The notes: generated from the sequence alone by a model not told the origin. A stretch of 64,000 bases of DNA from Ceratopteris richardii (GCA_020310875.1 CM035444.1:114277295-114341294), one strand, 5' to 3'. Shown: positions 8,275 through 19,882, counted from the stretch's first letter. Numbers and translations are program-made.

Positions 8275-11200
8275 TCATGACAACCCCTCATGTGTGCAAT
8301 TGGAAGTAGTTGCTTGATGTATGCAGCTTGTCTTGTCTTTCGGCACCCATATTTGCTTCACTTGGGTGCGACGTACTGTATTCTCCACCTTCTTGATGAA
8401 TGCTGTTCGTTTTCGGCTGTATGTCTTCTGATTCTGTTTTGGGAATCTCAAGTCGGTTTGTATTGCATTTGGAGATTCCTTCTTCCTCCAATATGTCCTC
8501 TTTCTCGTCTGATGTGCCTGTTGACCCTGTTGAGTATGATAGCCCTTTCGATGTTGCTCCTTGCTTGGGATAGTTGTCCTTTGGATGCATGACTTTGGAA
8601 CCCATATTATTGGTCGATCAGGTTGTGCAGTTATCAGCTTTTTTAGGATCCATATGCTATTGAGTCGTAGTTGCCTGAAGTGTTCGAAATTTTTTGTCTG
8701 CTTCTTATATTGGACATGCTGATGTTGAAGACTTGTTTGTTGCTGAAGATAGGCCTTCTTTTGGTCCTTTCTTATCCAAGCTAGTGTAGAATGTGGAATG
8801 GGGTACACTCTCACAGGTGTAGACTTCAATTCTTGCAGAGGAATATTCTCTCTTGTGCCTTGTGGTTCAGTGGGCTTGATCTCATGTTCTTGTGTACTCT
8901 CGTGACTCTCTATGCTCAAGGATGGAGTGCACACAGGACTCACAGTATTTTCACATGAAGTACTTGACGATGGGGTTCCTATATTGCTAGTGAACTTACA
9001 ATCATGACTTTGTTCATTAGGATGAACTTCTGGCTCTATAATAGCAGCTTTGGGTGGTCGTTCGTCTAGCAAACTAAATACTTCACGAGGTCCTATTCTG
9101 GCAGATATGTATCCTAAAGCCAATTGAATGGTTACCTCATATTCATAGATCCAGTCTTGTCCTAACACCACATCTTCAAGCAGATCTTGGTCCTGACACA
9201 CTAAGAGTTTCTGCTCCATAGTGTTGTTGCCCATATGTAGAGGTAAGGTTATCTCTCCTATGCATTGAGTGACTTTTCCTCCTATTCCAATTAGCTGTGC
9301 CTTCGATGGGCGTATCTCCTCTTTAAGTCTCTGAGACAAGGAAAATCTAATGCAACTTATTGCTGCTCCTGTGTCTATGAGAGCATCCACTAAGTGGTAC
9401 TCTTTTCGTCCTGCTCCCAGATTCAAATAAGGTTGTCTTCTTTGTTGTCGTGAGTTTTCCGTGGCTCTAAAATTAGCCATAGGGATAAGTTCTTCTCCTA
9501 CTCGATATCTCTCGTCTCTTTCTCTCATCCACTCTTTCCGTTTTCTGATACGTTCTAGGGCTTCCTGTCTAGCTTCTTCTCGTATGCGTTCTTCTTCCTT
9601 TTTTCTACTCTGAGCTCCTAAGAGTCGTGCTAGCATTTGATCCGTTAGAGGCTCCATGAATCTTTTCACTCGGCATCCACTGATGTAGTTGGGAAGAATA
9701 TCTCCGTCTAGTGTGGCGAGATTGACTGCACCACTAGTGGAGATTCGATTTATGATCATAGGTCCATATCCACGTTTCTGTAGTTTCTTTGCATGCTGTT
9801 TGAGGGTGTATACTAAGACTAAATCGCCTTCTTTCAGTCCCTTGTCTTTTATATGTGCATCATAATAAGCCTTTTGTCTCCGTTTGGCGGCATAAATGCC
9901 CGCTACCGCTTGCAATCTAGTCTCGTGCAGCTTTTCAATTTGATCTAATTGCTGAGACAACTCATGACCGTTCCACTCATATTGCTGGGCCACTTTTAGT
10001 GTAGGTACTAAGAAGTCAATTGGCAAAATTGCATTCTGCCCATACACTAGGTTGAAAGGCGTAGTTCCAATAGCCGTTTTATATGCCACTCGGAAGGCCC
10101 AAATTGCGTGATGCAATTGTTTGTCCCAATCTGACCTTCCGTTATTGACAATCTTTGTCAATACAGTACATAGTACTTTGTTGGAACTTTCAGCCTGTCC
10201 GTTGGCTTGAGGATGGTATGGGGCTGATTTTTTATGAATCACTAAGAATTCATTCATTAACGATTCAATGACTTCGTTTAAGAAATGCGTTCCTCGATCA
10301 CTCACTATCTCGATCGGTAGTCCAAAGCGTGTGAATATGTGCTCAAAGAGAAATTTTGCTGTGGTTTGAGCATCATTCTTTCTAGTGGCTTTTGCTTCTA
10401 CCCACTTAGTCAAGTAGTCGGTGGCTACTATGATGTACTCTGCATGTGATCCTTTCGCAGGTGGATTGATAGGTCCTATGAAATCAATACCCCATTTGGT
10501 AAATGCTCTCGCACAAACCATGGGTCTTAAAGGCATGTCATCTCTTCTAATAGGATATTTTGCTCTCTGACATGTTTCACAGCTTCTCACGTATGTCTCT
10601 GCGTCCATATGTAGAGTTGGCCACCACAAGCCTGCAAAGAGAATCATCTTGACCGTTCTGTCTGCTGAGAAATGTCCTCCCGCAGCTCCTGCGTGTGCCA
10701 TTTCTAATACAGAGAGATATTCATTTTCATGAATGCACAATCTTAGCTGGTTATCTCTCCCGCGTTTAAAAAGTTGTTTTCCTAGGATGACGTAATCTTT
10801 GCTCTGTTCTTCAAGAGTACGTTTCCTTGCTAAGGTAGCTCCCTCCGGGTACTCTCGAGTTTTCAAGAACTTTACTAAAGGCATGCTCCACCTTGGTGCT
10901 ATTGTAGAATAGCATAACGTAGAGTTCTCATCTGGGATTTGTTCTTGACAGATTTGACAGTTTGACACATAATGATGTGCATCTCGTTGCATGGTTGGCC
11001 AATATATGCCGAATCTCTTGAGTGTTTGCCATGTTCCATTTGCGTTCAAGTGAGTGTTCCATTGATTTATGTGCGCTTTCTGAAGCCACATGTTTTGTTC
11101 ATCTTCTTCCACACATCTCATCAGTAATCCGCTTGACTCCTGTTGGTATAAACTTCCAGCAATAATGTGAAGGTTTTTAGTCCTCCAAAGATCTTGCTTT

Positions 11201-14200
11201 CGGTTTGGCGTGATCCCATCTTTAGGTCCATGTGTAAGTACAGGGATCAATTTTTCTGCCCACTGAGGACATACTTCCAGGTTAAAAAGATAGGTGTCTG
11301 GCAAATCATCAGGGACTCCGCTAGGTGGCTCTCCGTGTTTTAACCTAGAAAGATGGTCTGCTCTCACATGTGTGTTTCCTTTTTTGACTATTACCTCAAA
11401 GTCAAACTCCATTAGTAACAAGAACCATCGCACCAACCTTCCCGTGCTACAAGGTTTATTGACTAAATACAACAAAGCTTGATGGTCTATGAAGAATTTG
11501 AATTTGTTGGCTAAGAGGTAATGTCTAAACTTCTTGACTGCGTAAACCATTCCTAAGCCCTCTCTTTCTGTAGTCGTGTAATTTCTTTCGGCTTGGTTTA
11601 ATTGTCTACTCGCATAAGCGATTGGATGGTCAAGCTTTCCTTCATCAGCCGGTTGAGCCAGGATACATCCAATTGCATAATTCGAAGCGTCAACATGAAT
11701 ATGAAAAGGCTTATTCCAGTTGGGTGATTTTAGAATTGGGGCTGTACTTAGCCTCTTTTTAAGCTCGTTGAAGGCCTTCTCACACTCGTCTGTCCAAGAG
11801 AACTGAGTCAATAGACCGTATAAGGGCTTAGCTATTATGGCATACATGTGAATAAACCTACGGTAATATCCACAATGTCCCATAAAGGCTTGTACTTCCT
11901 TTACATTTTTGGGTCTTGGTAAGTCCAATATGACTTTAATCTTGTCCTCATCCGTAGATATCCCATTTCTTGAGACTATGTGCCCTAGTATTTTTCCTTG
12001 TCTTACCATGAAGACACATTTTTCTGGGTTTAAGCAGACTCTATACTGCCTACATTTGTTGAATATCTTCCTTAATTCCGGTATGTGATCGGGTCTTTGA
12101 TTGGAATACGTGCAAAGATCATCTACATACACTTCATGCTTTTTTTCAAAAATTCCTTGAACACGTGACACATTAATCGTTGGAAGGTAGCCGGTGCATT
12201 AGTGAGTCCAAAGGGCATCACTCTGAATGCATACACACCCCATTCAGTGGCAAATGCTGTCTTGTGTTGGTCCTCAGTCGCAATAGCCACTTGATTGTAT
12301 CCGGAGAAACCATCTAGGAAGCTATAGACCTCTTTACCTGCTACTCTCTCCAATAGATGATCCGTAATCGGTAATGGGTAGCTATCACGTATAGTGGCTG
12401 CATTCACCTTCTTCAGATTTATGCACACTCTCAATTTTCCATTTTTCTTGGGCACTACCACTAATGGCGATACCCATTCTGTGTGTTCTATCTCGTATAT
12501 GAATCCAGCATCCAACAACTTATCTATTTCTTCTTTTATCTTGGCTGAATACACCTCATTATAAGTATAAGGTCTCTGTTTGGAAGGTTTGGCTTCGGAT
12601 GTCATGGGGATTCTATGCGCACATATAGATGGATCTACTCCTTTTAAATCCTTATAAGTCCAAGCAAAGACATCCCGGTATTCTCTTATGAGTTGAATTA
12701 ACTCTCGCTCTTCTTCCGCTGAGACATCCTGTCCTATGAAAGTACATCGTTCCTCTCCTCCTTCCATGGTTACAACTATTTTTTTGGTTTGCTCTTTATT
12801 ATCATATGCTATTCCCGGTTGTGCCTCTCTTTTAGGCATTTGAATAGCAATCTTCCTCTCTTCCACTTCATATTTTTTGAAATGAGCTGGTACCTCAAAT
12901 TGGTCTTGAAGCTTATTATCTTCATCTTCTAACTCCCTTTCAACTTCTAATTCTTCCTTTTGTGTGAGATCCTCATGTTGTTCATTGGCAGTGATATCCA
13001 TGTTGGTGGTACTCATCCCTAGATCCATAGGTTCTGGTTCCATTTCAATGCTCTCGTAGTCCTCCTTCCAGTCTTTCTCAATTACTTCTCCTTCTTCTGC
13101 CTCCTGAAGGACTACCATATACAAACTAATGTCATAACCCTCCTCGTCAATACATTCGTCCATAGTTACCACTTCTTCGTTTACACAAACATCGAGGGTG
13201 GCTAAGATTTCCATCCAACCATGAGGTTCGAATTCTTCGTCTTGAAATACTTGTGGCATATAAGCTGGATCTTGTACCGATCTCACTATACCTTGTTTCT
13301 GCTGCCAACTTTCTCTTCTCTCTTCTTCCTTTTTTGCAGCTTGGCATATCCATAGATGAGTGTCCTCGTTCATCCAGGATTGGTCACTAGAGCCTGCGCT
13401 ATGAATCGATTGATCGTCTTCCTCTTTATGGACTTGATTCCATTGCAGAGGTGGTACATCTTGATATGTGTACGTATGTAGGTTGATCCTAGTGGTGACT
13501 CCTGCGTGTTGTAGGTACACTGCATCCTTTCCCCAATCTTGTACTACCTTTAGCTGTCTCATGAATGGCCTTTCCAAGATCATTTCATAATTGCTTGGCC
13601 TTTCAAAGTGACATATTGCTAAAGTATGTTCGAATTCCACTCCGCATGTAGTGAAGATTACTCGTTCCAACAATCCTAAGGGTCTTTCCGTATGTCCATC
13701 TGCCATTTGAATTTTCATGCGTGTTGGTCTCAATGCTGGTTTTCCCCATTTCTCCCAAATTTCTTTGGTAGCAATGCCAACGCCAGCTCCTGAATCTAAT
13801 ATGGCTTTGGTTGTGTAACCCCTATAGGTGATTGGTAGACATCTATTTCCTTCGTCCCCTTCACTAAAGTCTCCTACTTTATCCACTGGAATTCTCACTG
13901 TTTTCACTTCGTCATCTACCTCCTTCTTTTCTTCCTTGACTTCCCACTGATTGATCAATTTTTCTTTTAGATGTGGTTTTACCTTTAACAATTCCTCGAA
14001 TGTTAAGGTACATGGGATTTTCACTTCTCTAAGGCGTTGTATGATCTCCGATGTTTGAACTGATGGATTCGTTTCTCGTCTCTGTATTGATGGAATGCGA
14101 TACAATTCTGAGTTGTGCTCGTATTCCCCGGTGTAATTAGGTAGTTCCTTTACATCGTCTTCCACTTCTTTGTCACTTGCATCCATTGGAAAAATTTCTT

Positions 14201-17200
14201 CTGAATTAAGTTCAGGTATTGAATCCTCTATTTCGTTTTCTGCTTTCAACTCTTCAAAAGGCGGTTCCATTCCCTCTGCTTTTCTCCACTTGTCCTCTTG
14301 AACTCGCGCCCATAAATCCTTAGTCCAATCTCCTTCTGTTTCAGGGACTATGGATCCTTCCTTTCTCTCAATACCAAGTTCATCATCCAGAGGTCTATTT
14401 ACATTAGGCTTTTCCTGATTGTTTAGACACTCTTGGAATTTTTCTTCGCAAATTCGGTTGTTTGGTAGAGGTGATGCGGGTTTTTCTAATGTTTGTTGGG
14501 CAACTTCTATCAATTTTTTGCAGATTTCCAATCTTTCTTTCTCTAAGTCACCTCTCGGATATTCTCTCTCATGTTGTTCTATGGTAGGTCCTGCTTTTAT
14601 TCTCGCTTTGTATGCCTGAATCCACATAGCTAAATCTTCAGGCATTGGGTCTGCTAATACCGATCCTACCTCCTCCCTTTCATTCTCCTTTTTATTTTCT
14701 TCTTCTACTTGTGCTTCTTCTGTTGATTTTGGTTTTCTCTTTTCATTTTCCTTCTTTTGCAATAACTTTTTTTCTTTTATCCTGTCTCTCCTTTGCTTCC
14801 ATCTTTGGGATCGTTTACTGGTGATACTTTTTTCTGGTTCTTCTGAGTCTTCTACTCTGTGAGGGATGGGTGTATTTCCCTCTTTGTCACTGTGATTATT
14901 TTCTATGGTTTTATCAGGGTTTTCTCTAGCCTTAGCTCTTGTTATGGCTTTTAAAGGTATAGTGTACTCTTTGTCACTCCCTGACGATTCAATTACCTCT
15001 ATCACGTTAATCTGTACGTTAGATGTGACTTTGTTTGGGTTCTTAGGACAATCTCTAAAAAGATGTTCCTTTCCACAATCGCTACAGTAACCTTCCCAAA
15101 TTCGTTGTGGTGGTGGTGGGTTTGGCAATGTACATTCTCTAATATAGTGGTCACCTCCACACCTGTAGCATGGTCCTCTAGGTACAGGCGGTCTATTCAT
15201 TGGTCGAGGTGGCATGGTTGCTCTAGGAGCTGTATACATTAATGGTACATAATCTTGCTCGTAGTTGTATGCATTCTCTGGTGTCTCCATGCCATAAGCA
15301 TATGGGTCATATTGTTGCCCATATTCCATTGTTGAGTTCTCATAACCGGGGTATGTTCCTTGACTAGGTTCGTAAAATGAGTCATATGGTTCACTACTAG
15401 TCAAAGGTGTTGCTGGCACTATGGCCCTTTCTAAGTTTTCCTCTGGCTGCGCTATCTTAACTGGGACAACGTTCTGAGGGTGGGGCGGTTGTTGTCCTAG
15501 CACTGGTTGAGGCTGTGTATATCCCTGGTATGTGTATGGTCGTGGTATTGGTGCCTGCGGCTGATATGAGGGATATCTAAAAGCTTCTCCTCCCTGCTGG
15601 TTCTGCGGATATCCATATGGTCTCACATAAGGCTGTGTGGGTCTGGTTTGCCTATTGTAAGGGCAATTCTCGGTGCTATGATTTGTGTATCTCTGCTCTA
15701 TACTGCAATACTGCAGTGGTCCTGGGACAGAGGGTCTCTGAGGAGCATAGGCAGGTGGTGGGACTACTCCCCTAGTACATAAGTGAGAAGGATGATCTCC
15801 TCCGCACTGCATACATCTTCTAAGCATAGGCATTCTCATAAGATTGGTGGGATAATTCCTCTGTCCTTGCATATTCAGTTTTTTTGCTAGCAAGTCGGAA
15901 ATTTCCTCTATGTTGTTTGTAGGGTTTGATGTGCTATTTGATGACTCTTCACTTTTCACACTCCCTTGGGGTATTTTCAAGTCTCCTGCAAGGTTATCCT
16001 CTAGGTCTATACATTCCTTCATACACTCTTGCAAAGTTTGAACTCTCTTCACGTACACTAATGACCTCAAGGTTCCGTTCAACAGTCCTTCTAAGAACAA
16101 TGATACCATTTTATTTTGAGTTGGTCTCTCCTCCACGGGGCATCTATCCACATACTGCTTGAATCTCCTGGTTGCCAATCTGAGTGACTCAGTTGGAGCT
16201 TGTTTGAAGCTGTGGATTAATGACGAAGAATTGTTCTTGATTCCAGACTTGGTAAATTCTTCAATCATTTCTTGATACACTTGATCCATGTTCTGAAAGG
16301 TATTTGGATCCAATGGCTGAAACCAGGCCAGGGCTGTGTCTGACAAGGTAAGGCCAAAGGACTCATATTGAATCATGAAGTCATCTACCTGCTCGGCTCT
16401 GACTACTTGTTTAAATTCTGCTATGTGATTATAGGGTTCACTCGAGCCATCATAATGATTTCTCATGCACTTGGCCACTTGGCTCGGTCTTAATCTCCTT
16501 CCTGCTTCAGGTTGCCTCGGCATTACAGGGTAATTTGGTCTTCCTATTGGTATGCCTGGTCCTCGTACTACCTGTGGTCTGACTGGAGTATGAACTCCTT
16601 GTCTTGGGTCAATAGCTGGTTGTGGCCGGTAATTAGGATTAGTGGCAGGCATTGCGAATTGTACATGTGGTCTGATGGGGATCTGGGTTTGTTGAGTTTG
16701 TTGTGTTTGTCCCGAATGTTGACTTGAATCATTTTGAGAAGTTCCATGTGGGTTCCGTGACGTAGTGGCTTGGTCCCTTGGGGGGAACACTGGGATGTTC
16801 TGATATTTCAGCTCAGCTCTCTCTAATTCAGTGACTGGCCAATACCTTCTGTGATCTTTGTCCAAATATGTGATGATGGTGGGGAATTCAGGATCTTGTA
16901 ACTCATAGATGGTAACTGGATTAGGAGCAGCTTCCCAAATAGAGGAATGGGCTCTGAGCAGGTGCTCCATCCCATTGATCAAATATACATCTATTAGAGT
17001 GTCATCTTGGGGAACTAAGTCTCCTCTCCAAAGTTTAGTAATTGTTGATCTCCCTCTCGGAGTAGTTACTTGTTCCTCAGTTCCATGTCCATTTAAACTT
17101 GAAGTGTTATTTTCCTCACCATGCTCATTAATGATTTCAGGGTGTTCTGTGACCATGTATTGAATGTCTTGTTTATCCATGTACAGTCCTCCTATGTACT

Positions 17201-17525
17201 TAACTGCTGGTCTTGGCACTATGTAGGCCTCTGAAGCCTTCCTCAGTCTGGCCACTGATCTGTTTAGACCATCCAAATAGATAGGGATCTCATTGAGGTT
17301 AGTGTTCACATACTCTAAGGAAGTTCTGTATTCGCCCTCAATGATGGACATTTGGCCAATCATGGGCACAGTGTTTTGCATATCCTCTGAAGCCATGGGG
17401 ATTTCTCCTTCTGACTCACTGGAGGTCTCAGAATAGTGTGAACGGTTACTTGGTTCGGCAACACTCCCTACGGAAGAAATTACACTTCTTCGGCTTCCTA
17501 GGGTTCTTCCTGATCTCAGGTTCAT
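8275..17525 (-). CDS. E1 gag-pol region (Gag, PR1, RT, RNase H, two INT N-terminal domains, INT core, PR2)
   Basis: The gag start at 17525 reads MNLRSGR, and the same start occurs in E4 at 56770. Order: gag core about 16.3-16.5 kb; zinc knuckles at about 15.79, 15.15 and 15.07 kb (CX2CX4HX4C type); a charged spacer; PR1 with DSGAG near 13.79 kb; RT about 11.9-12.62 kb with YVDD near 12.12 kb; RNase H 11.345-11.715 kb; two HHCC modules; the DDE core 10.15-10.50 kb; the INT C-terminus about 9.69-9.79 kb; PR2 with DTGAA near 9.37 kb; and a basic, low-complexity tail down to 8275. At more than 3,000 residues it is far longer than ordinary gypsy gag-pol. It looks whole apart from about one break. 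Splitting of gag and pol by frameshift or read-through is common in the superfamily. Confidence 0.9.
9120..9420 (-). other. E1 second retropepsin domain (PR2), after integrase
   Basis: The peptide has LIDTGAAIS, then LIGIGGKV, then VVLGQDWI, which is the D[TS]G...hhLG layout of a single-lobe retroviral-type aspartic protease of about 100 residues. It lies downstream of the integrase C-terminus, whereas the usual gypsy protease lies before RT. The VLGQDW ending resembles the ILGMDWL form common in other gypsy clades and differs from PR1 of the same element. Equivalents occur in E2 (about 39770-40090), E3 (48781-49110) and E4 (from about 63850). Confidence 0.85.
9690..11180 (-). other. E1 integrase with two tandem zinc-binding N-terminal domains
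   Basis: Copy 1 (about 11180-10935) has H-X6-H then CQIC. Copy 2 (about 10800-10560) has H-X6-H (HAGAAGGH) then CETC. Each copy is preceded by the same L-x-x-G-x-L-Y/F lead-in and a WPT-M/L-xxDA signature, so the whole N-terminal domain is repeated, not just a stray zinc motif. The catalytic core follows with Asp in GIDFIGP (about 10.48 kb), Asp in SDRGTHF (about 10.29 kb) and Glu in NGQAES (about 10.19 kb). All eight zinc ligands and the DDE triad are present. E4 has the same doubled arrangement and E2 retains traces of it. Confidence 0.85.
11340..12620 (-). other. E1 reverse transcriptase and RNase H
   Basis: RT motifs visible in order are WVSPLVVVPKKNG, LRVCINLKKVN, FLDGFSGYNQV, AFRVMPFGLTNAP and YVDD, then GHCGYYRRFI from the connection region. 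RNase H follows with FHIHVDASN, YASRQLNQAE, TTTEREGLGMVYA and ending at HVRADHLSR. This is a standard Ty3/gypsy set. The RT sequence is closest in style to the Athila/Tat branch. No second (archaeal-type) RNase H is seen. Confidence 0.9.
13490..13840 (-). other. E1 first retropepsin domain (PR1), in the usual place before RT
   Basis: The peptide contains AILDSGAGVGIA, a flap-region stretch, and a MILERPF motif near the end. E4 shows the commoner MILGRPF form. It is followed by a tryptophan-containing block (WMEILATLDVCVNEE) that recurs in E2 and E3. This is the canonical Gag-PR-RT position. Confidence 0.85.
15040..17525 (-). other. E1 Gag with three zinc knuckles
   Basis: The retrotransposon gag core is marked by MRNHYDGSSEPYNHIAEFK and ALAWFQPL (about 16.31-16.47 kb). 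Pro/Gln/Tyr-rich spacers follow. Knuckles are CMQCGGDHPSHLC (about 15.80 kb), CYRCGGDHYIREC (about 15.15 kb) and CSDCGKEHLFRDC (about 15.07 kb). Gag forms the capsid-like particle and the knuckles bind the element RNA. E3 and E4 keep related knuckles. Confidence 0.88.
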
Positions 17526-18958
17526 TCACTTTAGAGCTCTGATCAATTCTGGTCCACCTTTAGTCTCTAGAGTTCTAAGTTAAGGCTCAGAAGTCTAGGG
17601 AAAGCTTAGGCTGGAATGTGACTGAAAGAAAATTTCAAGTCACGATACTTGTCTCTCACGATCTCTGAGAAAACGATCGCTGACCGACGATACTTAGGAG
17701 AAACGATCGCTGAAAAACGATCTTTCCCTAAACGATCTCTGACTGGAAACGATACACGACCTCTCGGTGAAACGATCTACGACCTTTGATCAAAACGATC
17801 GCTGGCAACCGACACTTGGGTCCAAACGATACTTGATCAGAACGATCGCTGGAAAACGATCTTTGACCAAACGATCTCTGGCAGAAAGCGACGCACGACC
17901 GACGATCTCTGGTAGAAACGATCGGCGATACTTGGGCTGAAACGACACACGATCTCTCACTAGACGATACACGATACTCGAATATAAACGATCTACGACC
18001 TTCACTAGAAGCGATCGACGACACCCGTGACAAACGATACACGACCTTTGACAAGTATCGCGATCTCGGGATAACGATACTTGGCAAACGATACGCGATC
18101 GACGACCTCTGGTAGAAACGATCTCTAGCGAAACGATCTACAACCGCTGTCTGAAACGATCTCTAACAAAACGATCTACGACCGCTGTCTGAAACGATCT
18201 CTAACGAGACGATCTCTAACAAAACGATCTACGACCTCTGTCTGAAACGATCTACGACCGCTGGGAAATATCGCGATACTCAACCGCAGGAGTAAAACGA
18301 TACTCGACCGCAGGAGCAAAGCGATACTTGACCCTTTTTCAAATTTTTTGTAATGTTTTTTGAGATTAGATGTTTCCCCCTTTCTCACCTAGCTCTTCTC
18401 TCCTACCCTCACCCACTGTATCAATCATCCAAGGACTTTTAACCCCCTGAAGACCCAAACGACACTCAGCGCAGGTCGCTTTTCCCTTTCCTAGGTTGAA
18501 ATGCTGAAAATTTTTGAGCAAATAGGTGGTTTAGTTTACCTTGGAAGCTCCCATGATCTTTTGGTCCAACTCTTTGCACTGAACTCTCCCCTATTGCTTG
18601 CTTTCCTCGAAACGATCGCTGGGCTCACACGACACTCGACACAGCTCTCCACGATACTTGTTCAACAAGTAACTTGAATAATGAAAAATTTTTGGCTTTT
18701 ATACTTGGGAATTCCTAGCTTACAGAAAAATGAAAATTCTTGAACAAACCTAAGCCTACTCTACTCTCCACTCACTCCTATTCTACTTCTTCTACTCACT
18801 TCCCTAATCTAACAACTCACTACACACACTCCAAGAATGAGAAGTAGCAAGTGCGGCTGAAATTGACTTACCAAAGAAGAGAAGATTTCCGCACCTCCAA
18901 GCTCTTCAAAGAAAAAAGCTACTTACCATCACGCGAATGCCTCGGTTTGATTCGTCAT
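17526..18958 (-). repeat. E1 leader with CGAT-rich short-repeat array
   Basis: Between primer site and gag, bases about 17640-18340 are built from dozens of degenerate 10-20-bp units such as AAACGATCTCTG, CGATACTTGG and CGATACACGACC, as written on the plus strand. In element sense these read as CCAAGTATCG and ATCGTTT. A few more units lie at 18605-18655. Frames across the array are by-products of the repeats. The rest of the leader (18341-18600 and 18660-18958) is unique sequence without a gene. E2 and E4 have arrays of other units in the same place. Confidence 0.85.
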
Positions 18959-18976
18959 TCCCCGGCAACGGCGCCA
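18959..18976 (-). promoter_or_regulatory. E1 primer-binding site for tRNA-Asp
   Basis: On the minus strand TGGCGCCGTTGCCGGGGA lies 7 bases inside the 5' LTR. It is a perfect 18-base complement of the plant tRNA-Asp 3' end (TCCCCGGCAACGGCGCCA). This primer choice is typical of the Athila/Tat group. Confidence 0.95.
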
Positions 18977-18983
18977 AAAAGTG

Positions 18984-19877
18984 TGTTGACCTAAGCTTCA
19001 ACTTAGGGACTTGCGGAGAAAGAGACTGTACCTCAATCCCCTCACAAGTGCATATAGTGGGGATACACGCTTTTAATTTATCAATCTGAAGAGTATACTA
19101 ACCTAACCGAGTGTATGAAGACATGCAATCGGGTAATGGTCAATGCAAATGAATTACTCAAGAGTGAAAATGAGGAAAACACTTATCCTAACAAGCTTCA
19201 ACTGTTGGTCAAGGCGAAACGATACTTGGTGCAGTAGCCGTCAGTATTTTGGACTTTTCTCCTAGCTCCGAGCTCCAAACATAGCGAATAGCATATGCGT
19301 TTCGAAGCTCTCGAGAAGACGCATCCAATGGCAGTAGTTTCACTCAATTCCGACGCTCCTACTTCAAGTTATGACAGAAATACTGAGTCGCGGGAATACT
19401 TTCCTACACTTCAGCACTTCCTACACCTCGCACACACCTCTCCTACAGCAAAGAAACACTCTCAAGGATAGATCACACTCACACGCACTCTTCCCAAGCG
19501 ATACACATGCATACAAGCTCACGAAGAAGAAGATGAAGAGGGAAGAAGACACAAATTCGAATTTCTGTGCTCTCTATTCTCACAATGGCAAAAAGTCTTT
19601 TACAAAGAGTCACATTTGACTTATATACTGGTGCCCTAAAAATGGTCCTTTCACACAAGTGACCGGCACTTTATTCACTAAGAGCTAATTTTCTACTATT
19701 TTACATGGGTAAGCTTCTATTCTTCTGTGGGAATGCATCTAGAGGACTCCTCTAGTGCCTTTACAAAGGGAAATATATTACAAAAATGAATATGTTACAA
19801 AAATAGGTGGTCCAAATCGGAAAAATTTTGGGGCCCGTCTTTTTTCTCTGCTTTGTGCGCTCTTTGGCTCTGCAACA
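18984..19877 (-). repeat. E1 5' LTR (894 bp)
   Basis: Same length as and two differences from the other LTR. The promoter block is at 19583-19652 with TATATAAG near 19621-19627, and the U3 palindrome is at 19739-19755. The end stem CCTAAG/CTTAGG lies at 18990-19007, next to the LTR terminus. Confidence 0.97.
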
Positions 19878-19882
19878 CAGAG
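19878..19882. repeat. Target-site duplication of E1 (CAGAG, right)
   Basis: Exact match to 3189-3193 directly outside the high-coordinate LTR. Confidence 0.95.

Larger units (their letters stand above)
3194..19877 (-). mobile_element. E1: full-length, very young giant Ty3/gypsy retrotransposon (16.7 kb)
   Basis: All structural parts are present in the right order on the minus strand. These are the 5' LTR (18984-19877), tRNA-Asp primer site (18959-18976), leader with a short-repeat array (17526-18958), gag-pol region (8275-17525), a spacer with splice-like signals (7918-8274), the extra aORF (4436-7917), the polypurine tract (4088-4101) and the 3' LTR (3194-4087). The CAGAG duplications flank it. 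The LTRs are both 894 bp and differ at two sites (0.22 percent). At substitution rates of 1e-9 to 1.3e-8 per site per year this means about 0.1-1 million years; the rates are assumed. The element looks whole, with about one break in gag-pol and about one in the aORF; related families commonly use frameshifting or read-through between gag and pol. The primer type and the frame after pol place it near Athila/Tat. The two protease domains and doubled integrase zinc domain are unusual. Confidence 0.95.

Noticed and set aside
11340-11720. Second, archaeal-type RNase H as in Tat elements
   Set aside because: Only one RNase H is visible. The sequence after it is the first integrase zinc domain.
17640-18340. 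Repeat array as a possible CRISPR locus
   Set aside because: Units are degenerate, lack a fixed repeat length and constant spacer size, and lie in a plant retrotransposon leader.
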